A stretch of 64,000 bases of DNA from Arsenophonus sp046530735. Its GTDB lineage: Bacteria; Pseudomonadota; Gammaproteobacteria; Enterobacterales; Enterobacteriaceae. The notes beneath the pieces were generated by a model. That model saw only the letters and a program-made list of their open reading frames with translations. It was not told the origin of the DNA and searched no databases. The translations under genes and the position numbers were made by a program. Below, piece by piece: positions 60,291 to 64,000 of the stretch. Where the stretch lies: contig JBHEQV010000003.1 in assembly GCA_046530735.1 (NCBI GenBank), positions 1-64,000 of the forward strand, read 5' to 3'. The first letter of the stretch is position 1. Every line of letters starts with the position of its first letter.

Positions 60291-61772
60291 ATGATAACTG
60301 TCATTTCGCTAGTAGGGCGTACAAATGTAGGAAAATCTACCTTATTTAATCGATTAACTCGAACTAGGGATGCGCTTGTTGCTGATTTTCCTGGTTTAAC
60401 TCGTGATCGAAAATACGGGAAAGCAGAGTTTGCAGGACAGAAATTCATTATTATCGATACCGGTGGTATTGATGGTTCAAAAAATGGAATAGAAACCCAT
60501 ATAGCTTCTCAATCCTTACTGGCAATTGAAGAAGCTGACATTGTTTTTTTTATAGTTGATGCTCGTTCAGGGTTGATGCCGTCAGATCATGAGATTGCGA
60601 AACATTTGCGCACTCGCAAAAAAAATAGTTACCTAGTAGCGAATAAAATTGATGGTTTAAATATTAATATGGTTTTAGGAGATTTTTATACACTTGGCAT
60701 CAAAGATATTTATCCCATTGCTGCATCTTATGGACGCGGTGTTACTCAATTGATTGAAAAAATAGTTTCTCCCTATTCAACAAAATTAACCAATAATATT
60801 AAATTATTACCAGAGGAGGCAGCTAATGCGGCTTATTGTCTCCCTCAGAAAGAAAAAGAAGCGATCGATAATAGTAAAGAAGAAACCTTTGATCCACGTT
60901 TACTACCAATTAAGTTAGCTATTGTTGGTCGGCAAAATGCTGGTAAATCAACTTTAACTAACTGTATTTTAGGGGAGGATCGAGTAGTTGTTTATAACAT
61001 GCCAGGTACAACACGTGATAGCATTTATATCCCATTTGAACGGGATGGATATAAATATGTACTGATTGATACAGCGGGTGTTCGTAAACGAGGGAAAATA
61101 ACTGAAACCGTTGAAAAATTTTCAGTGATCAAAACATTAGACTCAATTGAAGATGCTAATGTTGTTTTACTTGTTATTGATGCCAGAGAAGGAATTTCTA
61201 ATCAAGATTTATCATTGCTAGGCTTTATTTTAAATTCTGGGCGTTCTCTAGTAATTGTAGTTAATAAATGGGATGGTATGTCCCAAGAAGATCAAGAATC
61301 GGTAAAAAATATTTTGAATTTGCGATTAGGTTTTATTGATTTTGTTAAAGTGCATTTTATTTCAGCTCTATATGGTAGAGGTATTGATAATTTATTTGAT
61401 CCTATTCATAAAGCTTATGAATCAGCAACACGGCGATTAAGTACATCCTTATTAACACGCATTATGAAGATGGCAGAAGAAGAGCACCAGGCACCTCTGA
61501 TACGAGGCCGCAGAGTAAAAATAAAATATGCTCATGCTGGCGGCTACAATCCACCGATTGTAGTCATCCATGGCAATCAAGTTGCTGAATTACCCGATTC
61601 TTATAAACGTTATCTAGCGAACTATTTTCGCCGCACATTACAGTTCATTGGAACACCGATTCGTATTCAATTTAAAGAAGGTGGTAATCCTTATGTTGGC
61701 AAGAAAAATAAATTAACACCAACACAGTTACGTAAACGTAAACGTCTAATTGCACATCTTAAAAAACATTAA
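60291..61772 (+). CDS. der: Ribosome assembly GTPase Der (EngA) with variant P-loops
   Basis: Der has two tandem GTPase domains and a KH-like C-terminal domain and is needed for 50S maturation. The start at 60291 (MITVISLVGR) fits the family; a longer frame from 60261 is less likely. GD1 has G1 GRTNVGKST, DFPGLTRDRKYG and DTGGIDG. GD2 has GRQNAGKSTLTN, MPGTTRDS, DTAGVRKRGKI and NKWDG. The C-terminus contains GRRVKIKYAHAGGYNPP. In most Der proteins both G1 motifs read GRPNVGKS; here the proline is replaced in both and the valine in the second. The GK-S/T core is unchanged, so nucleotide binding is plausible. A terminator follows. Confidence 0.96.
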   Translation: MITVISLVGRTNVGKSTLFNRLTRTRDALVADFPGLTRDRKYGKAEFAGQKFIIIDTGGIDGSKNGIETHIASQSLLAIEEADIVFFIVDARSGLMPSDHEIAKHLRTRKKNSYLVANKIDGLNINMVLGDFYTLGIKDIYPIAASYGRGVTQLIEKIVSPYSTKLTNNIKLLPEEAANAAYCLPQKEKEAIDNSKEETFDPRLLPIKLAIVGRQNAGKSTLTNCILGEDRVVVYNMPGTTRDSIYIPFERDGYKYVLIDTAGVRKRGKITETVEKFSVIKTLDSIEDANVVLLVIDAREGISNQDLSLLGFILNSGRSLVIVVNKWDGMSQEDQESVKNILNLRLGFIDFVKVHFISALYGRGIDNLFDPIHKAYESATRRLSTSLLTRIMKMAEEEHQAPLIRGRRVKIKYAHAGGYNPPIVVIHGNQVAELPDSYKRYLANYFRRTLQFIGTPIRIQFKEGGNPYVGKKNKLTPTQLRKRKRLIAHLKKH

Positions 61773-61819
61773 TGGTAAATCACTTACTTTAAAATAAATG
61801 TTTTAATGTTTATATTCAC

Positions 61820-61852
61820 CCACCTTCAATTAAAGGTGGTTATAATTTTTTA
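61820..61852 (+). terminator. Rho-independent terminator after der
   Basis: CCACCTT-CAATTA-AAGGTGG (61820-61839) is a perfect 7-bp GC-containing stem with a 6-base loop, followed by TTATAATTTTTT. It lies about 50 bases past the der stop and closes the hisS-yfgM-bamB-der unit. Confidence 0.88.
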
Positions 61853-61946
61853 TCTAAAATGGACTCACTATGATAGTTATATTACTAATCTTCCTGATGT
61901 GGTAAGGAGATTAAAATTAAATCTGTTTACTGTCAGTCTATGGAAG

Positions 61947-62170
61947 TTATTAGTAAATTTACTATATGACGATTAGGGCACCTTCCACTCTAATTCTTGA
62001 TAAATCTGTCCTCTATCTTTAAATTTAAACTTCTTTACATCAGATCTGTCAGCAGCCTAATCTCGCTCCCTCACTTTGAGCTGAATTTCAGTTTTTCTTA
62101 GCAGACAAAAGAACCTTTACGAAGCATTAAAGCGCAAAGTCTGACTATTATACACTAGATTTGCTAATAA
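61947..62170. mobile_element. 224-bp MITE-like deletion derivative of the IS256-like element
   Basis: Begins TTATTAGTAAATTTACTATA and ends TACACTAGATTTGCTAATAA, inverted repeats that match the ends of the IS256-like elements. Both internal edges match IS256 end regions (GACGATTAGGGCAC on the left; CAAAGTCTGACTATTA on the right), while the transposase is absent. The flanks TCTATGGAAG (left) and TCTATAAAG (right) could be a degraded target duplication. Confidence 0.65.
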
Positions 62171-62454
62171 TTCTATAAAGTAATCTAGATAATATTTAGT
62201 TTGATCATTTACTTTTTATTTTCTTTATGACATAAAGATCAATGGTATTCAAATATCGATAACCTTTCTACAACCAAATTAGTACCATATTCATATAGAA
62301 TTTTTGTATTATTGGCATTATAATATGATCTCTAATCTAGAGAAATAGATTATTTAAAATATTATTAAATGAAATTTAATAACTTATTTATATAAAATTT
62401 ACAGCAAAAACGCAACAATACCTTAAAATATAATGATTTATTCATTTAGGATTT

Positions 62455-62591
62455 TATTATCTCACAATTATCTTGTTATAGTGATAAAAAACTTAATTTA
62501 TAACCGTTACGCTGAGTCAGCGTAAAACTATTATAAAATCTTTTTCTCATGCGTCACTTGCTTCTGTTAATAAAGAAATAATACACTAATT
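62455..62591 (+). pseudogene. yejL: yejL pseudogene with internal deletion
   Basis: The start reads SQLSCYSDKKLN (E. coli YejL PQISRYSDEQVE), then jumps to QRKTIIKSFSHASLASVNKE at 62519-62580 (E. coli [20 protein letters not shown]). About 100 bases of the middle are missing. It directly precedes the yejM remnant, the normal order. Confidence 0.78.
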
Positions 62592-62624
62592 TAGCAGATA
62601 AAATATTAGATGGCAACCAATTAT

Positions 62625-64000
62625 TGAAATTGTCATTAAAAATCTCCCAAATGATAAGTTTGGGATGTTGGTTTATATTATTTTATATAATACTCAGTTT
62701 AATATTAAGTAGTCGATATCTGTTTGTTTTTGATTGGTAAAGTACGTTATTTGGCCGCATTTACGCTATTGTCAATTGGCTTGTACATTTTAGCTTTGTT
62801 ATTTTTGCCTGCTATCTTTTAATTATTTTTCCTATCACCTTCATTGTTTATTCACAGCTACTGCTAAATTTTATACATTATTTTTACTACAATCATAGTG
62901 AATTTTCTCATTTTTGAGATTGCTTTTTTCGAGCTACAACCTCTATTTAACGCCATTACTATTGGAATTATTGATAAATCCTAAAAACAATGAAATTGTA
63001 CGAGAATGTCAATTGATGTTTATTTATATGACAATTATTTTTAATTGAGATATTATTTGCTACCTAGAGTTAGCATAAATTAGGTATCCCCCAATAAACC
63101 GTCAACCATTTACTAAATCTCCCTCCTGGTAAATATCTTTATCATAGCATTTGTTGTGTAACATTTAATGTATATTTTAACTAATGCAAATTTTTATTCC
63201 TCAATAACTATGCAATAAACTAATTATCCGCTATGTCATATAATGACAGCACGAAATTTCTTAAACGTCATGGTGTTATCTTAATAAAGTGGAATATCAA
63301 CGCAAAATACAAGAAGAAAGATAACTCTTTAGAGCTATCTATTAAAATATCAGCTTAAACCACTTAGCTACCAAAAATAGACACCAAAGTATAATTTATT
63401 ACTATTTGTAATTAACAACATTAACTATCAAAATAGCACTGAAGATATGGCAGCTTTAAAGGCTGTTAAAAGAATCAGTACACAATTTAAGCTGCATATC
63501 AGTGCAGGTATTCAAAATTAACACGCCTTATTTAGCTTATTCTACGGTTTATCACCTAGTTATTTAGATAAAATACTTAATAGCAGAAAATCTTTCACCA
63601 TACTTGAAGAATTCAAATATCAAAACTATCAATTTTGTCTATTTTCATCGAGTGGATTTAGTTAGCTATTGTTCCAATATATAATTATGGCGGATTATTC
63701 GTTATCTGAAAATACTATCAAAATTATTATAAAACTACCGATGAATCGGTTAAATGTGTAGATAGCATCGATAAGCATATTCAGTGTTTCTTTTCTTAAT
63801 CTTAACGATTTTGATAATAAAAAATTAAAAAGTAATAATAAGTTACAATTAGATCATGAGATTAAACGCATACTTGATACATTAAAACAAAAAAATATAT
63901 TAAATAATCCGTTATTGTCATTACGGCAAATAATAGTAGCAATACATAAACTCATAAACCAATAAAAATGGCTTACTAACAGTAAGCTTAATTTTAAATA
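62625..64000 (+). pseudogene. yejM: yejM (pbgA) pseudogene, running off the window
   Basis: YejM/PbgA is recognisable over a long stretch with many stops. The first membrane region reads MISLGCWFILFYIILSLILS then SSRYLFVFDW near 62651-62740 (E. coli MVSWGHWFALFNILLSLVIG, SRYLFIADW). INPKNNEIVRECQLMFIYM follows near 62975-63035. The periplasmic domain gives FSLFYGLSPSYLDKILNSR at about 63530-63590 (E. coli FGLFYGISPSYMDGILSTR), then LFSSSGF and VIVITANNSS near 63912-63942. YejM is the LPS sensor that restrains LpxC proteolysis through LapB. Confidence 0.93.

Noticed and set aside
1..64000. A defence system, prophage, secondary-metabolite cluster or other new system
   Set aside because: Read on both strands, the accessory DNA resolves into decayed IS copies, pseudogenes of core genes and unassigned spacer; nothing supports a functional novel system.
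1..64000. tRNA or rRNA genes
   Set aside because: No recognisable tRNA cloverleaf with T-loop GTTCGAATC-type sequence or rRNA segment was seen by eye; a tRNAscan-SE run would settle it.

Overview
The window is a strongly AT-rich chromosomal segment of a gammaproteobacterium. Gene content and order follow the Enterobacterales: murA-ibaG-mla, kdsD-kdsC-lptC-lptA-lptB-rpoN-(hpf)-ptsN-rapZ-ptsO, uppS-cdsA-rseP-bamA-skp-lpxD-fabZ-lpxA-lpxB-rnhB-dnaE-accA, serC-aroA, ompF-aspC and hisS-yfgM-bamB-der. Only about half of the DNA is intact coding sequence. The remainder is readable pseudogenes, decayed insertion sequences and unrecognised AT-rich spacer. This is what a host-restricted symbiont in mid-reduction looks like (compare Serratia symbiotica or Arsenophonus lineages). 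I cannot fix the genus from the sequence alone.

Layout. 1-9300: tail of an IS91-like element, unrecognised spacer, murA-ibaG, then a dead mla operon (mlaB, mlaC, 3' end of mlaD; 5' part of mlaF) whose centre is replaced by a stack of IS256/IS91/IS256 remnants. 9300-17600: kdsD, dead kdsC, lptC-lptA-lptB, an rpoN stub, IS256 and IS481 remnants, ptsN, then dead rapZ, ptsO and rof. 17600-34900: a convergent-to-leftward block (tilS, accA, dnaE, dead rnhB, lpxB, an IS481 remnant, lpxA, fabZ, lpxD, skp, bamA, rseP, cdsA, uppS). 34900-44900: IS481 remnant, talB, then about 7 kb of IS256/IS91/IS481 remnants and spacer. 44900-52000: aroA (frameshifted last codons), serC, IS256 remnant, aspC, an OmpF/OmpC-type porin. 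52000-57000: IS91 and IS256 remnants. 57000-64000: hisS, yfgM, bamB, der, a short IS256-derived MITE-like element, then dead yejL and yejM running off the window.

Functionally, the surviving genes are almost all envelope and information processing: peptidoglycan precursor (murA, uppS), lipid A and LPS export (lpxA, lpxB, lpxD, kdsD, lptA/B/C), outer-membrane protein assembly (bamA, bamB, skp, yfgM, rseP), phospholipid and fatty acid synthesis (cdsA, fabZ, accA), replication (dnaE), translation (tilS, hisS, der) and some metabolism (talB, aroA, serC, aspC). Lost are envelope maintenance and control (mla, yejM), nitrogen-PTS and small-RNA control (rpoN, rapZ, ptsO), rof, rnhB and kdsC.

Three IS families (IS256-, IS91- and IS481-like) account for most of the non-genic DNA, all copies being broken. 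I found no CRISPR array, no rRNA or tRNA gene that I could recognise by eye, and no convincing new biological system. The notable points are the detailed decay pattern, a few protein-level oddities (AroA tail, Der P-loops, porin constriction) and some repeat structures.
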